A stretch of DNA of 64,000 nt from Valencia hispanica (GCA_963556495.2 OY747714.1:48077541-48141540), one strand, 5' to 3'. Shown: positions 36,507 to 48,222, counted from the first letter of the stretch. Translations and numbers: made by a program. Notes: a model not told the origin generated them from the sequence alone.

Positions 36507-38876
36507 AACTAGAAAAAGCTGTTATTTGCATAACAGCTGTGTGAATGCTGTAATGCTGAATTCATTGGCCTGAAATGCTATTAAAATTGCTGAAAATAAT
36601 TTGAAAGTTGAACTGTAATTTGTGTAAAGGTTGTTGAAACTGCTGAATATACCTGAAAATGGCTGAAAATAGGCTTAAATGGCTGAATGTCGCTAAAAAT
36701 GGCTGAATATCTTTGAAGATGGCTGAAGTCGGCTTGTGAAAGAATCAGCTGAAGGAAATATGCTGAAGGTTGGACTGTAATGTGTGTAAAGGTTGTTGAA
36801 ACTGCTGAAAATGGCTGAATATAGCTGAAAATGGCTGAATATAGCTGAAAATGGCTGAAAATAGTTGAATATAGCTGAAAATGGCTGAATATAGCTGAAA
36901 ATGGCTGAATATAGCTGAAAATGGCTGAAAATGGCTGAATATAGCTGAAAATGGCTGAAAATAGTTGAATATAGCTGAAAATGGCTGAATATAGCTGAAA
37001 ATGGCTGAAAATGGCTGAAGATAGGCTTAAATGGCTGAATGTGGATAGAAATGGCTGAATATCTTTGAAGATGGCTGAAGTCAGCTTGTGAAAGCATCAG
37101 CTGAAGGAAATATGCTGAAGGTTGGACTGTAATGTGTGTAAAGGTTGTTGAAACTGCTGAAAATGGCTGAAAATGGCTGAATATAGCTGAAAATGGCTGA
37201 ATATAGCTGAAAATGGCTGAAAATGGCTGAATATAGCTGAAAATGGCTGAATATAGCTGAAAATGGCTGAAAATGGCTGAATATAGCTGAAAATGGCTGA
37301 AAATAGCTGAAAATGGCTGAAAATGGCTGAATATAGCTGAAAATGGCTGAATATAGCTGAAAATGGCTGAATATAGCTGAATGTAGCTGAAAATGGCTGA
37401 AAATAGGCTTAAATGGCTGAATGTTGTTAAAAATGGCTGAATATCATTGAAGATGGCTGAAGTCAGCTTGTGGAAGGCTCAGCTGAAGCCAAATAAGGCC
37501 TGCCATTTTTCGACCAATCACAGGCCAGCTCTCACTGGGGGAGACAGCCAGAGTGCAGCACGTCACTTGTGTCTCCTAATTTCTCAGCCGTTTTAACAGG
37601 CAACGCAGCTTCCGAACTACTCTTGATAACTTGAGAACCGTAAGGCCTATCGACGTCACCAATGTACCGTTTTTATCGGAACGGATAGGGGAACGTTCTC
37701 AAACCACTCAATTTGTTGAAAATATAATATTACAGGCGTAAAATGACGTCGAATATGTTGATAAATTTGATGAAATCACAAATCTGTCTTTCCTTGGTCC
37801 CGAACGACATCCTCTTACTCGGAAAATATAAGGGTTATCGAAATAATTCTTTCACTGTGAGTATCAGCAGGCTTTGATGAAGAATCACGGTTTGTTTCGT
37901 GCGTGTACCTCAATTTGTCTAGGAGCAGTGATTTTGTAAAAATGAGCCTGATTTTGCCATTTTTGAATCTGAGCGGTTTTTGCGAAGAGCAGATTTGGTA
38001 CACTCAAACAAACGAAACTCATGGAGAAACGGTAACAGGTATCACAAAAGTTGTTGAATCGTGAGCGTCAGGAAGGTCTGAAGTTATCTCGGTGCAAGGC
38101 TCATGTTTCTACGTCGCATCGTTTATGAGATATGACTTTACGAATATGGGTCAGAATCCAGCCGTCCTCCTCTGAATTTTTGCTCCGTCCCAATGCATTC
38201 CTATGGTCCCTCCTGGGTGCGTCCACTTTGCTTCGGGTGGATTTGCCAAAAAACCGTAACTGTCACGTAAATTTTGGTGACATTTCCTGAAGCGAAAATC
38301 GATAACCTACGTTTTGATGTATCATATGTGCAGAAAGAGTGAAATATGAGCGAGTGAGCGGAAGTTGTTTGTGAATTTTGAGGAAAGTGGAAAAGTGTAA
38401 TTCTGCTAGAGTGGGCCACTCTAGCTTAATTGAGGTTTTCCATTGATTTCTATGGGACCAATAATCGATCAAAATGATCAATAACTTGAAAATGGCTGAA
38501 GATATCGGCAAGAAAAGTCATAGCAGGAATGTCCTGAATGAGCTGAACGTTTTGATACCTGAATGGCTGAAATTGCTGAAAGTATGCTGAAGTTATTAAC
38601 AAGCAAAAACTGGCGGAATAAAGTGGAATAAATAGATAATAATAATAATAATAATAATAAAGAGAAACAGGAAAACAATACTGTGAATGCTTTACAGCAT
38701 TCACACAATAATAATAAAGAGAAACAGGAAAACAATACTGTGAATGCTTTACAGCATTCACACAATAATAATAAAGAGAAACAGGAAAACAATACTGTGA
38801 ATGCTTTACAGCATTCACACAATAATAAAGAGAAACAGGAAAACAATACTGTGAATGCTTTACAGCATTCACACAA
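36507..38876. repeat. Array unit 6 (subtype B)
   Basis: 2370 nt. The core starts near 37495. The unit ends in four tandem copies of a 54-57-bp hairpin-bearing subrepeat (own entry) and runs into non-repetitive sequence at about 38877. Confidence 0.9.
38641..38876. repeat. 54-57-bp subrepeat, four copies, each with a hairpin
   Basis: AAAGAGAAAC starts at 38659, 38716, 38773 and 38827, giving periods of 57, 57 and 54. The difference is one AAT triplet. Each copy contains the perfect inverted repeat TGTGAATGCT-TTAC-AGCATTCACA. Internal units 2 and 3 have only one copy each. Confidence 0.95.
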
Positions 38877-39144
38877 TTATATATTTTAACAGTGAGACGT
38901 CGTTCACTGGACTCAGTTCTAGTAACTGAGCACAGCTTTATCTCAGCATAAGGTTTTTATTTGAAACAAGTTAAAAAGAAACTCCTCCCACATAGATCTT
39001 CCTTCACAGAATGGTCACAGCTTCTTCACAAAAGGCACACAGGATGTGCCACATTCCTCTTGATTATTCACGGTTTCTAAGTGTTTCCACATGCACTACA
39101 AAATTAAACCCTCATACAACATTAACAGAATTTCTATCTCATCA

Positions 39145-39413
39145 TGACCAACTTTCCTCACTTTGCTAGTTTCTCCTACTACTCTGCAATGCGTTGCTTA
39201 GATTCAGGAACACAAGTGAATGGTGACTTTGCTTTGATATCTGCCTTGTATTTATCAAAAGCTGTTGAAATTACCACTGATATTTAAATAAACCTGATAT
39301 TTGAGTGTTCATTTAACGTCTTTGAGCTTTGAAACTTATACGTGATGCATTTCTGGCCAAATTCAGCAACTAAATGTCTCAAACTGTGTCCTTGGAACCA
39401 GGCTCCATTAAAA
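39145..39413. repeat. Segmental duplication copy A, part 3
   Basis: From TGACCAACTTTCC to GGCTCCATTAA this matches 63236-63505. In copy B it follows directly on the sequence that ends at 26595 in copy A. Confidence 0.92.
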
Positions 39414-40656
39414 ATTCTTCAAGACTTTTTCTAGTTTTGTGGTGAAGAATATCTTGATAATTCTCCAGGCAGCATTCATGACTGTGTTGTTTGTAACCTA
39501 GAAAATCTCAAACTTCTACTTTATATTTCTCTTCTCTTGCCTTTCTCTGATCTGATGATTTTATCCAATTAGGCTAAATAAACTTAGATTAATTGGTCCG
39601 TCGTTCTAGTAGTACAGTGGGCATGTTGGTGTTCTGGACCACTTTTTCAACAACAACTAAACACTAAACTATCATTTAATTTAACAAATATAATTTAATA
39701 TTGCTCATATTTATTTGATTTCATAAAATAGTCAAATTCTGTGAAATTATTAGTTCCAATAATGGCATGGTTGAAGAGCTTAACTATGCACATATATTTC
39801 CTGTTGAGTACTTTATGATACAGCGTTATTAGTTATTTTAACTCAGCCTTTAAAGCAGAAGAACGATCATTTAATAGTAAGAAATTCATAGTAATTTTAC
39901 CTCTGTTCCTGTCTTTTCTGATGATTATCTCTCCATAATTAACATCATTTGTTGAGTACACAGCTGAGTACACAGCATATGGACAGGGTGTCTGCAGAAA
40001 TCTGCCCATCTGATTTAATGCCTTTTTAATACCATTTTTTTTATTTTTAATGCCATCAAAAGCACCCATGACAACTCACAAATAAACAGAATTGTACATT
40101 AAAGAAAAGGTCTAGAAGCAGTGTATTTTAAAGTACCTTGAAGTAACTGTAATTAATGAATTGGCAGTATAATCATTTAGCTAGTTTTGTGAAACAATTG
40201 GCTATTTCTGAATCTGGAAACGGAGTCAGAAACACCTTGATTAGATGTGTATGAGTGGTGCTGCAGGGCAATGTTCAGACAGCAGAGCACCTCCACACAG
40301 AGTCACGAGCAATCCAAATGATGCTCAAAGACTGCTCCATGTTCCAATGGTAGTGTTCACTACACCTGCAGTTGTGCCGTTTGTGGTGCTCACGATAATT
40401 CCTAAAGATGTTCCGCTGTTGGTTAGAAAAAGTAACGAGCCATAGTTAACTGCTGTCTAGGGCTAGGTAACGTTAGATCTTTTTCGATGCTACAACTTAC
40501 CAGAACCTTAACAATACTTTTTTCGATACCCATATTTTTAAGTCTAATAAGAAGAGAATAAAAAAGTACTTAAAGGTTGTTTTTTAATTAGATTTATTTA
40601 TATTATATATTATTTATATTTTTCTAAGCAAGAACACAGCAAACCTTCAGTGCAAA
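39414..40656. other. No gene recognised; absent from copy B
   Basis: AT-rich sequence. Copy B replaces it with about 90 unrelated bases (63506-63597). A minus-strand frame at 39833-40069 is not recognisable. Confidence 0.5.
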
Positions 40657-40905
40657 CAGTAAACAAATTTTTATTATTTGTATAAAAATAAAAATAGCCT
40701 TTCAGGAATACTAATGCTTCACTAATAAGCCAATAACAACAAGCCTGCTAAGCTGCATTTTCTATTGTTAGACAAACAAACAGTAAACAAATTTTTATTA
40801 TTTGTATAAAAATAAAAATAGCCTTTCAGGAATACTAATGCTTCACTAATAAACCAATAACAACAAGCCTGCTAAGCTGCATTTTCTGATGTTAGGCAAA
40901 CAAAC
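40657..40905. repeat. 124-bp tandem duplication
   Basis: CAGTAAACAAATTTTTATTA begins at 40657 and again at 40781, each followed by nearly the same 124 nt. Copy B has this sequence once (63598-63710), so the duplication is specific to copy A. Confidence 0.9.
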
Positions 40906-41105
40906 AGGAGGGAAGTTTGTTTTATGGCATATTTATGCCTTTATAAACCTTTCATCCTCAGAAACCTCTGGTGTTTTTGTTGCTGATGGAGCGGAGGACG
41001 ACGTTTGTGGACTCGGATCTGTTTTTTTTTATCTGTTTTTTTTGCAGTCAAAGAAGGTACATGCTTCAGATCACAAGATGATGTCATGCACGACGAGGTA
41101 CTTTA
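40781..41105. repeat. Segmental duplication copy A, part 4
   Basis: Matches 63598-63905 up to GACGAGGTACT. Beyond that, copy B is interrupted by an LTR-like sequence. Confidence 0.9.
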
Positions 41106-41560
41106 GCCAAACTTGAGATTTTTTCGGCATTTTCATCTGTGAATGTGTTACGCTTTGCTGGAGAAGTGTTGTTGAAAGAGGAGAGGCGGGAAAATCACTG
41201 GAAAATCCTCCTCTTCCTAGCTGGCTCCATCCTCTCACTTATCTTTCTCTCCTCACTCTCCTAAATCTTCAAACTATCTGTCTCTATACTTTCCAAACTC
41301 TCCTATCCAAACTCCAAACTGACTGCAACTCTCCTACACAAACCCACATTTTGAATGGAGCCTGAGAAGATTTATTTTGCTGTCAAACCACTCAGCAAAC
41401 TCTGAACCACTTCCTGAAGCAGTCACGTAGTAAAGCCAGGCAGCGGGGCTTCAGACGTCATCATTTTCGGCTCCTCCCCTAAATGAAGGAGACCTCGACA
41501 TGCGCTTTGTGGAAATGCCCCCTCCACTGCTCGACACACGCTTTGTAGCCTCGGCACACA

Positions 41561-41685
41561 TTGTAACATCACTAACATTCAGTCATTCACCCATTCATGC
41601 ACACATTCACACGTTGATGGTGGCAAGCTACTACACTGTAGCCACAGATGCCCTGGGGCCCATTGACAGAGGCGAAGCTGCATTA
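41561..41685 (-). mobile_element. tRNA-type SINE fragment
   Basis: The reverse complement contains AGTAGCTTGCCACCATCAAC and GTGTGAATGTGTGCATGAAT, the body of the SINE at 2979-3281. The tRNA head and the tail are missing. Confidence 0.65.
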
Positions 41686-41699
41686 ACAGGGACATTTTA

Positions 41700-43109
41700 A
41701 TGGAAAATTACCAAAATTAAGCACTGACATTTTTTATTTTTTTCCTGTATCATAACCTACTGAATGTTTATGGTCGCTACCAAAGCGGTACCAAGTTTCA
41801 ATACCCAGCCCTACTGCTGCCTGCCTCTTCCAGCGGGTTTGTGGCTGTCTGACTGCCTGTGAGATTTCACGACACAGACACCCATTGTACCAAGCTAATT
41901 GTTGTTTTTGTTTTTTGCAAACACTGAAATATCCTTCTCCATCTTGACTATTAACAGGCTGCAACTATGTCCTGAGTTCCTCATTTTCCAGCCACTTTTG
42001 CTGGAATTTACATTTTCCCATTCTCTGCGCAAACTTATTTTCCTCAGGTCAAAAGCAATTTCCAACACAGTTCTGCATGTTGACGCTAATGTATCTCGAA
42101 TACACAACAAATCACTGATTATAATTACAGAAGTGTTTTTCTTGAAAACTACCAAAAGAATTTTAATGCTGCTGAGAATCAGATTGAATGCTTTGTAATC
42201 CAATTTAGCGCCTTCATTTTTGCAAAATCCATTGAATGACTTTTAATGCTTTTTAATGACCCGCAGAAACCCTGATGGATCACTCACTGCAAATAAATAA
42301 AAACAACAAAAACATGCATTACAGCAGATGAGATAACCTGTAAAAATACACACATCATGAGGGAGATTTGATAAACAGCATTTTCAAAGTTTCTCTAACA
42401 CCTTTGCAGCCATGGTCTATATATAAGCAATGGAAATTGATATGAAACTTAAAAACCCAAACCACAAGCTTCCCCACTCCATTTTGTTTTTGACAGCACA
42501 CCACAAATAAACAGGTTCTCAAAGCTTGAACAGAATCAACAGCTACAAAGACCAGACCACAGTGAGAGATCTAACCTGTTTCCTTTACCTGGTACCAACA
42601 AAAGCTGGCTTATTTATATTTGTGCATGCCTCAAGGCATGGACGGACATTGTCATCTCCATAGCACAACACATACCTCTGACTCCCCTGATCAAGTAGGT
42701 CATGATGCTGTTAGTTGTTTTCTGCTCAGTCTTCATCATCAGCTAACAAACTGCATACACTACTGCTGCAAACACTGAGTCCTTATTAAAGAGTTCCTCA
42801 TGAACAGACTTCAGCACACCAAGCTGGGCAACCAGGCCTCATTGAATATCAACCTCACCACTTTGTCCTTTGTAAGAACAAGACAACAGCTGAAACATGC
42901 TAATAGGAAGATAAACATTCTTCTTAATTTGATTTGCTACCAACTAACTCCCAGACGGTGCTTAACATGTAGTTCTGACAGAGCATAGGTGGACAATGGC
43001 AGGTTTTGAAACAGGCTCATTATATGGACGTGATTGATTTGGCAACGACCAATTAAATTAAAGCTAGTGAAAGTTTTGATAAGCTGCTGATAGTGGGCAC
43101 AAGGAAGGC
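41700..43109. other. No gene recognised
   Basis: Open frames of about 60-100 codons on both strands (41734-42988) are mutually overlapping shadows without domains. Confidence 0.45.
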
Positions 43110-43310
43110 CCGTTACCCCTGCTGTCCACCAGAGGCATCGGTGGCGCGTAACATAATACACGCATCTTACTTGCTAGTTCAGCAGCTTGTTCCTTTCCAC
43201 TGGGAGCGTTTTACACTCATTAATTATAACGGTGGCTCTCAACTGCGTATTATGCTTTGCAGATGTTACGCGCCGCTAACGCATCTGGTGGAAAGTAGTA
43301 GGGGATTTCA
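43110..43310. mobile_element. Small foldback element (MITE-like)
   Basis: CCACCAGAGGCATCGGTGGC (from 43126) and its inverted partner ending GCATCTGGTGG (43291) form imperfect arms of about 35 nt. A further inverted match CATAATACACGC / GCGTATTATG lies inside. No target duplication could be fixed. Confidence 0.6.
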
Positions 43311-44277
43311 CCATAAATCGATTCATTACGATGTGAAATGTGGAAAATCGATAGCTATTCGAAAGTGTTTTTCCCTTTTTTTGTTTTTCATAATGATTAA
43401 ATGAGAAAGAAATACAAGTTCGGCGTGCCGCATGGACATTTTTAGGGGATGGACCTAAATTTAGGAAATACAGCAAATTGTGAAAGAAGCATCTTTGTTG
43501 TTGTGCATCATGTTAGCAGCAACATGTTCCAGTTTTTCGGTGTTGTCCGGGGCGTCCTCCCCGAGCTGCAGCTCATGTATACCAGACGTCAGCCCAAGTT
43601 TAGCTTTAAGTCTGAAACAGGAAGGAAATGTCCTTCATTCCATCCTGGTGGCGACTAATGTGTGGCAGAGAGCACCATACTCATAGATGATAGATTAGTT
43701 TCTGTGTATTACAGGTGGCAAACATCCCATTGGTCAAACTGACACAGAAATTATGAAAACGCTGCAAAGTTACAGTTCTGTATTAAATTGACAGGAGAAA
43801 AAAACGAATCCTAGTGTATAAACTTTAATTATCTTTTGGAGAATGCTCCTTTTTATTTACTATTACTTTGATTAAAAAATAAAACTTATTTTTGTCACAA
43901 TATAATTTCAGGTTGTTGTGTTATTTTTGTCCTGTATGCCTTGAAAAGGGAACTATTTTTGTTATTGGTTTATTTTCTAATAAAGAAGATTAATTATTTT
44001 TATTCACATTTTAAAATGATTTATGTAATGGTTGACTTGTAAAAGCTGATCTGAAGTTTATTTATTTAATTATTCGTTTTAACTATATAGAGCAGAAATA
44101 CTTTAAATATGTTAAAATCAAACCTATTTTTAAATAAACAGAATATGATTGATGTGTTTAAGGATTGAACCAAGTTTCCTCTTTTATGGAAATCAAAATA
44201 AGGTCACCCTATATTATATTTAAGCTTCCAACTTACATTTCTTTCAGCTTTCATTAAAAGTATGACCTTGATATGAT
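43311..44277. other. No gene recognised; AT-rich
   Basis: Contains CATAAATCGATTCATTACGA-type words near 43310 and long AT-rich stretches from 43790 onward. No coding signal. Confidence 0.45.
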
Positions 44278-44590
44278 TCCATCCATCCATCCATCCATCC
44301 ATCCATCTATCTTCTTCTGCTTTTCCAGGGTCGGGTCGCAGGGGCAGCAGCTTAAGCAAAGAGACTCAGACTTCCATCTCCCCAGCCACTTGTTCCAGCT
44401 CCTCGGGAGGAGGTGTTCTTTGGCCAGGAGAGAAACATAGTCCCTCCAGCGTGTCCTGGGCCTTCCCCTGGGCCTCCTCCTGGTGGGACGTGCCTGAAAC
44501 ACCTCACCAGGGAGGCGTCCAGGAGGCGTCCTGACCAGATGCCCGAGCCACCTCAACTGACTCCTCTCGATGTGGAGCTCCATCGATAAA
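44278..44590 (-). mobile_element. Rex3/RTE-like LINE, 3' end with GATG repeats
   Basis: The minus strand encodes LRWLGHLVRTPPGRLPGEVF and RRPRGRPRTRWRDYVSLLA, the C-terminus of a common fish LINE ORF. It is followed almost at once by (GATG)n on the minus strand (44278-44310). A very short 3' UTR ending in GATG repeats is characteristic of Rex3. Only the 3' end is present. Confidence 0.8.
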
Positions 44591-44899
44591 CCCTCGATCA
44601 CGTGACCATGCTCCAAGTTGTAGATTCGTATCTTCAAAGAAGAAATGTGTATTCTCAAGCTCATCGCACCTCGTGTTCATAATGAGGAAACCACAACTGT
44701 AAATGTGTAATTTGCATTTGTGATTTAGTTCCGATGTAACTTTTGAAACTGCATTTTCACAGGGAAAATATACACTTCTGTTTTATGTGTGGTTCATTCT
44801 ATAGTTTACAAAGTTGTAGTTATGCACAACTATTGACCAATAGGCACACATTTTAACCTGTGAATACGCTTTTATTTTGACAGTGTCCTTACCCCATAG

Positions 44900-46250
44900 G
44901 CCATGCCCACAAATATTTGCATACATATCTGTTAGGTGTTGGACTAATATCCATGTTGTTGAAATTGGTGCAGGTCAAATGATATGTGAGGAAATTAGAG
45001 CCAAACGTATTTCCATGGTGTGATATGAGGCTTGTCATGTCGCCACAGCAACAACCGCTTTCTGAACCTCTCAGTTCTGAGAGCCAAGTTACACCAACTT
45101 GTTATCAGGGACTGACCACAGCTAGATATTTGTTAGATAAAAGGCGTCAAATATTGACCTTTCTAATTAAAACTTGGCACTTCCTGTTCTCCAGGGGGCA
45201 TGGCTTAGGGGACATCAGCAAATGAGCCCAAAAATTTGTACTTTAAAGGCGAGAAGCCTTACATTGAGCCTTGGCCACGCCCACATACTTTGACACAGAA
45301 AAAACCTTCTCATAACTTCCCTAATGCCTTGAGACTATTCTGACCAACTCTGAATCTCTGTATATAATGCTCTAGGAGGAGTCTATTCAAATAAGTGTGT
45401 AAATGCTGCAAAATGGCAGCTTTAATCCAAAATGGCGGACTTCCTGTGGGGTTTGGACCATGGCTCCGAGAGACTTTTTGGTAGATCCTGAGACACTACA
45501 TAGATTTAATGAATTTTCTCAACTTTATCCTTGGATAAATTATGGCTTAGGGCTGATTGTTTCTAGGCTTCTAGGGGGCGCTGTGGCGTGATTAGGCCAC
45601 ACCCACCAGATCCTAGCATTAATATCTTTCAGGGGTTGGACTAGTATTCATCATGTTTTATCTGGTCCAGATCTGATGATTTTTCTGGAAATAAGAGACA
45701 AACGTATGACCATGGTGTGACCCCCTACCTCACCACGCCGCCACAGCCCCAGCCCTTTTCGTAGCCTCATAGTGCAGGACACAGAGTTACACCAACTTGT
45801 TTACAGTCACTGTGCAGGGTTTCATATTGATCAGGTCAAGGGTGTAAAATATGGACCTTTCAAGGCAAAACATTACACTTCCTGTTCTCAGCGGGCGGGG
45901 CTTTGGTGTTGTCAGCATTTTACCAGTGAAATTTGTTGGGGACCAGATGGTTGCCAATCACAGTTGGTTTTATGTCATTCTGTGACTTTCTTAGTAGGAG
46001 TTTATATTTTTATTTTTTATTTTTTGGCTTGTACTAAAAGTATGAGGCGAGGCCCCGCCCCTTCAACATGCAAAAATACTCAGGATGTTAATAACTTTAG
46101 ATCACTGAAGACTAAAATGTTTTAAGACTTTTAGGTAGGTCTTGGGAAGTAATTTCATAGCTCTACGATTAAAAATAAGGTAAATGGGGAGGGCGTTTTG
46201 AAGCATTATGGGGGCGCTGTTGAGCCATTTCTGTTGCGACTTTCCCGAAA
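44900..46250. repeat. Diverged tandem copies of a fish interspersed repeat
   Basis: The order of words GACAAACGTAT, CCATGGTGTGA, GCCACAGC, GTTACACCAACTTGTT, CACTTCCTGTTCTC and GGGGC(A/G)GGGCTT occurs at 44985-45215 and again at 45690-45905. Between and after these lie GGGGGCGCTGT words (45574, 46211). The repeat family is familiar from teleosts but I cannot name it. The two copies differ by many substitutions. Confidence 0.7.
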
Positions 46251-46345
46251 CCCTAAAAATAAGTAAACTTCAAACACGACTCATTCTTCTACAAAAGTTG
46301 GTGTGTTTTCGTAAATGTTTAGGACTCCAAAAAGCCAATTCATTT

Positions 46346-48131
46346 TCAGGAAGAATAACAAACAGTAGAGTTACAATAGGCCTTCGCAGCTCGGGTATGA
46401 TTAAAAAAAATTACTAAACAGGCAAATAAACAGCATTTTACCTTTGTTTGACATTGTTTTCTGTCGTCTATGATGGGAAATCTTGACAACACCGTAAGTA
46501 ATACTGTCCTCTCCAACTTCCCGATTATCTAAAGGGAAATTAGTGGAATCCATATTTACTGAATATTTTTTATTAAAAGAAAATCCAACTGTAGGTTTAA
46601 TACTGGTATGTAGAAACAGAAGTCTCTCTCACCTTCAGACTTTCTCTGAACACATCGTCTGACCATCAGAACCAGCAGCAGCAGGAAAACCCCAATAATG
46701 ATCAATGCTAGAGACAGGAGCAGGTAGGGAACCGGAGGGGAAGTGGTTACTGGATTCTCTAAAAAACAAACAATTATTAAATTAGCCCCACCGAACACAT
46801 ATTAATTCTTTAATTGAAGGACTGCTGTCTTTACTTTCTGACCTTCAACAAAGATCCAGCTGGATGGAGACTCTCCATGACCCCTGATGTTACACCTGTA
46901 GAGGCCTTCATCAGAGCTGGTCACCTGGTGGAGGGTCATGTGGCCTGAAGAGCCATTGCCAATAAAGACGCCATCTTTATAGAAAGCAGCTGAGAGATTT
47001 GAGGGTTGTTTTTTTGCTTGACAGCTCAGAGTGACGTCATCTCCCTCCATCACAGGGAGGACAGGACTCTGCAGGATCACTGATCCACCTCAACACAGAG
47101 ACAAACTACAGCATTTCATCCATTTCCACATCAGCTTCATCATCACTAACTCCACAGTCTGATCTTACCAGTGATGATGAGCTGGATGCTGCTGCTGGAG
47201 GCTCCCTCTCTAGACTCACACCAGTAGACTCCACTGTCCTTTAGGATGATGTAGATCATGTTACAAGTAGAATTAACTGCTTTTCCCCATCTATCTCCAC
47301 ACAGAGTTCTCGTTTCTCTGGTTGTGTTCCTCCTCACAGTCCATCCAGCAGAGCTGTTGTTCTCCTCACAGCTCAGAGACACAGATTCTCCTTTAAAGAA
47401 CTGAGATCTGCTGGGACTCACAGTCAGACCAGCTGGAAGGACTGAAATGTGAAAATAAATACATTTGCATTCTTAAAAGTAATTTAATGATTTAAAGTTA
47501 GCATTCTTCTTCTTGCTTCTCACATTTCTCCTCCCAAACAGTTCTTCACACCAAAGATTAATAATTGAGTCTTAATGATGATAGAAATGAACCAACCTTC
47601 ATCAGTTATGCAGCAAAGCAGCAAACAGGGAACTGAGGAGAAATAAAACTTATTGGTCACAGTTTAACGTCTAAAAGTTCATGAGAACTTTACAGTATCA
47701 GACATTTTATCCTCTATAAACACATTTATTACATCAAACTGATCTTCTTCACATCTGTATTGATTTACTATATTCATAAAATCCTGACTTTATTCAGACT
47801 TTGCATTTAAATTAGTTTCACCTGTTTATTCTCTTTTAAATTGGCTTCTACATCATTCTCCTGTCATTTCATATCACGCTGTTATTTCCAACATTTTCTC
47901 TGTATCTGAGGTCTGTTGATGAAAGCCAGCGCTCGGTTACTAAGAGTTACTAAAGACGGCAGTAAAGTAAACTTCCTTCCTGCTTGATGTGTTGAAGTTC
48001 TTCCATCTGAATCCAGTCGGACCTTTTTAGCCTCTGACTCAGGTTCTAACAGAACAGACAGAAAATTCACTTTGCCTCAACAAACAGCTTTTGTACTTAC
48101 AGAGCAGATATTGGAGAGATGTTTCCATCAT
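46346..48131 (-). CDS. Fc-receptor-like membrane protein with two Ig domains and an ITIM-like tail
   Basis: Probably an inhibitory leukocyte surface receptor. Exons on the minus strand, all joined in phase 1: 48131-48101 (starts [10 protein letters not shown]), 47632-47597 (completes a leucine-rich signal peptide), 47441-47169 (Ig1), 47088-46843 (Ig2), 46758-46633 (membrane span) and 46528-46442 (cytoplasmic). A tentative last exon at 46413-46346 gives 288 residues in total. Every intron begins GT and ends AG. Ig1 has SLSC and DSGVYWC plus two extra cysteines; Ig2 has TLSC and DEGLYRC. Several N-glycosylation sites are visible. The span is followed by [12 protein letters not shown], then SITYGVV, which fits the I/VxYxxL/V ITIM pattern. 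This combination matches teleost FCRL/Fc-gamma-receptor-II-like genes. The ligand is unknown. The last exon is the weak point. Part of a multigene family, so it could be one of many paralogues. Confidence 0.85.
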
Positions 48132-48181
48132 GGTGTCACTTTACCATATGACCACTGTTGGTTTTCTGTTGGGGCCCCAGA

Positions 48182-48222
48182 ATAAAACCCGCCTTCTTCC
48201 TGGAAATATAACATGTGATTGG
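48182..48222 (-). promoter_or_regulatory. Putative promoter elements of the Fc-receptor-like gene
   Basis: Upstream of the ATG, the minus strand has a TATA-like TTTTATT (48182-48188), a palindromic TTCCAGGAA (48197-48205) fitting the STAT/GAS pattern TTCN3GAA, and CCAAT (about 48217-48222). Spacing is plausible for a short-promoter immune gene. Function is inferred from motif matches only. Confidence 0.45.

Larger units (their letters stand above)
26750..38876. repeat. 12-kb tandem array of six composite units
   Basis: Six head-to-tail units start with AACTAGAAAAAGCTGTTATT at 26750, 28845, 30614, 32823, 34536 and 36507. Each unit has a hairpin-bearing start, one or more minisatellite blocks built on GGCTGAAAAT, GGCTGAATAT and AGCTGAAAAT, and a core of about 1.16 kb that is nearly identical in all six. 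Length differences come mainly from the minisatellite blocks. The array is open on the minus strand for long stretches because the 10-bp words contain no stop in that direction. These translations are low-complexity decapeptide repeats, not proteins. No transposase or RT is present. The origin is unknown; I recognise no named family with certainty. Confidence 0.95.

Noticed and set aside
27183..37097. Long minus-strand open frames in the array with SAIFSHFQLY-like repeats
   Set aside because: They come from 10-bp words that have no stop in that direction. Composition is low-complexity, several frames are open at once, and no start or domain is conserved. Not counted as genes.
28461..38511. 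Repeated 62-140-codon minus-strand frames in the array cores
   Set aside because: They recur only because the cores are near-identical. They overlap in different frames and none resembles a protein family.
38641..38876. CRISPR-like regular repeats
   Set aside because: Repeats are directly adjacent without unique spacers, and the sequence is a vertebrate nuclear genome.
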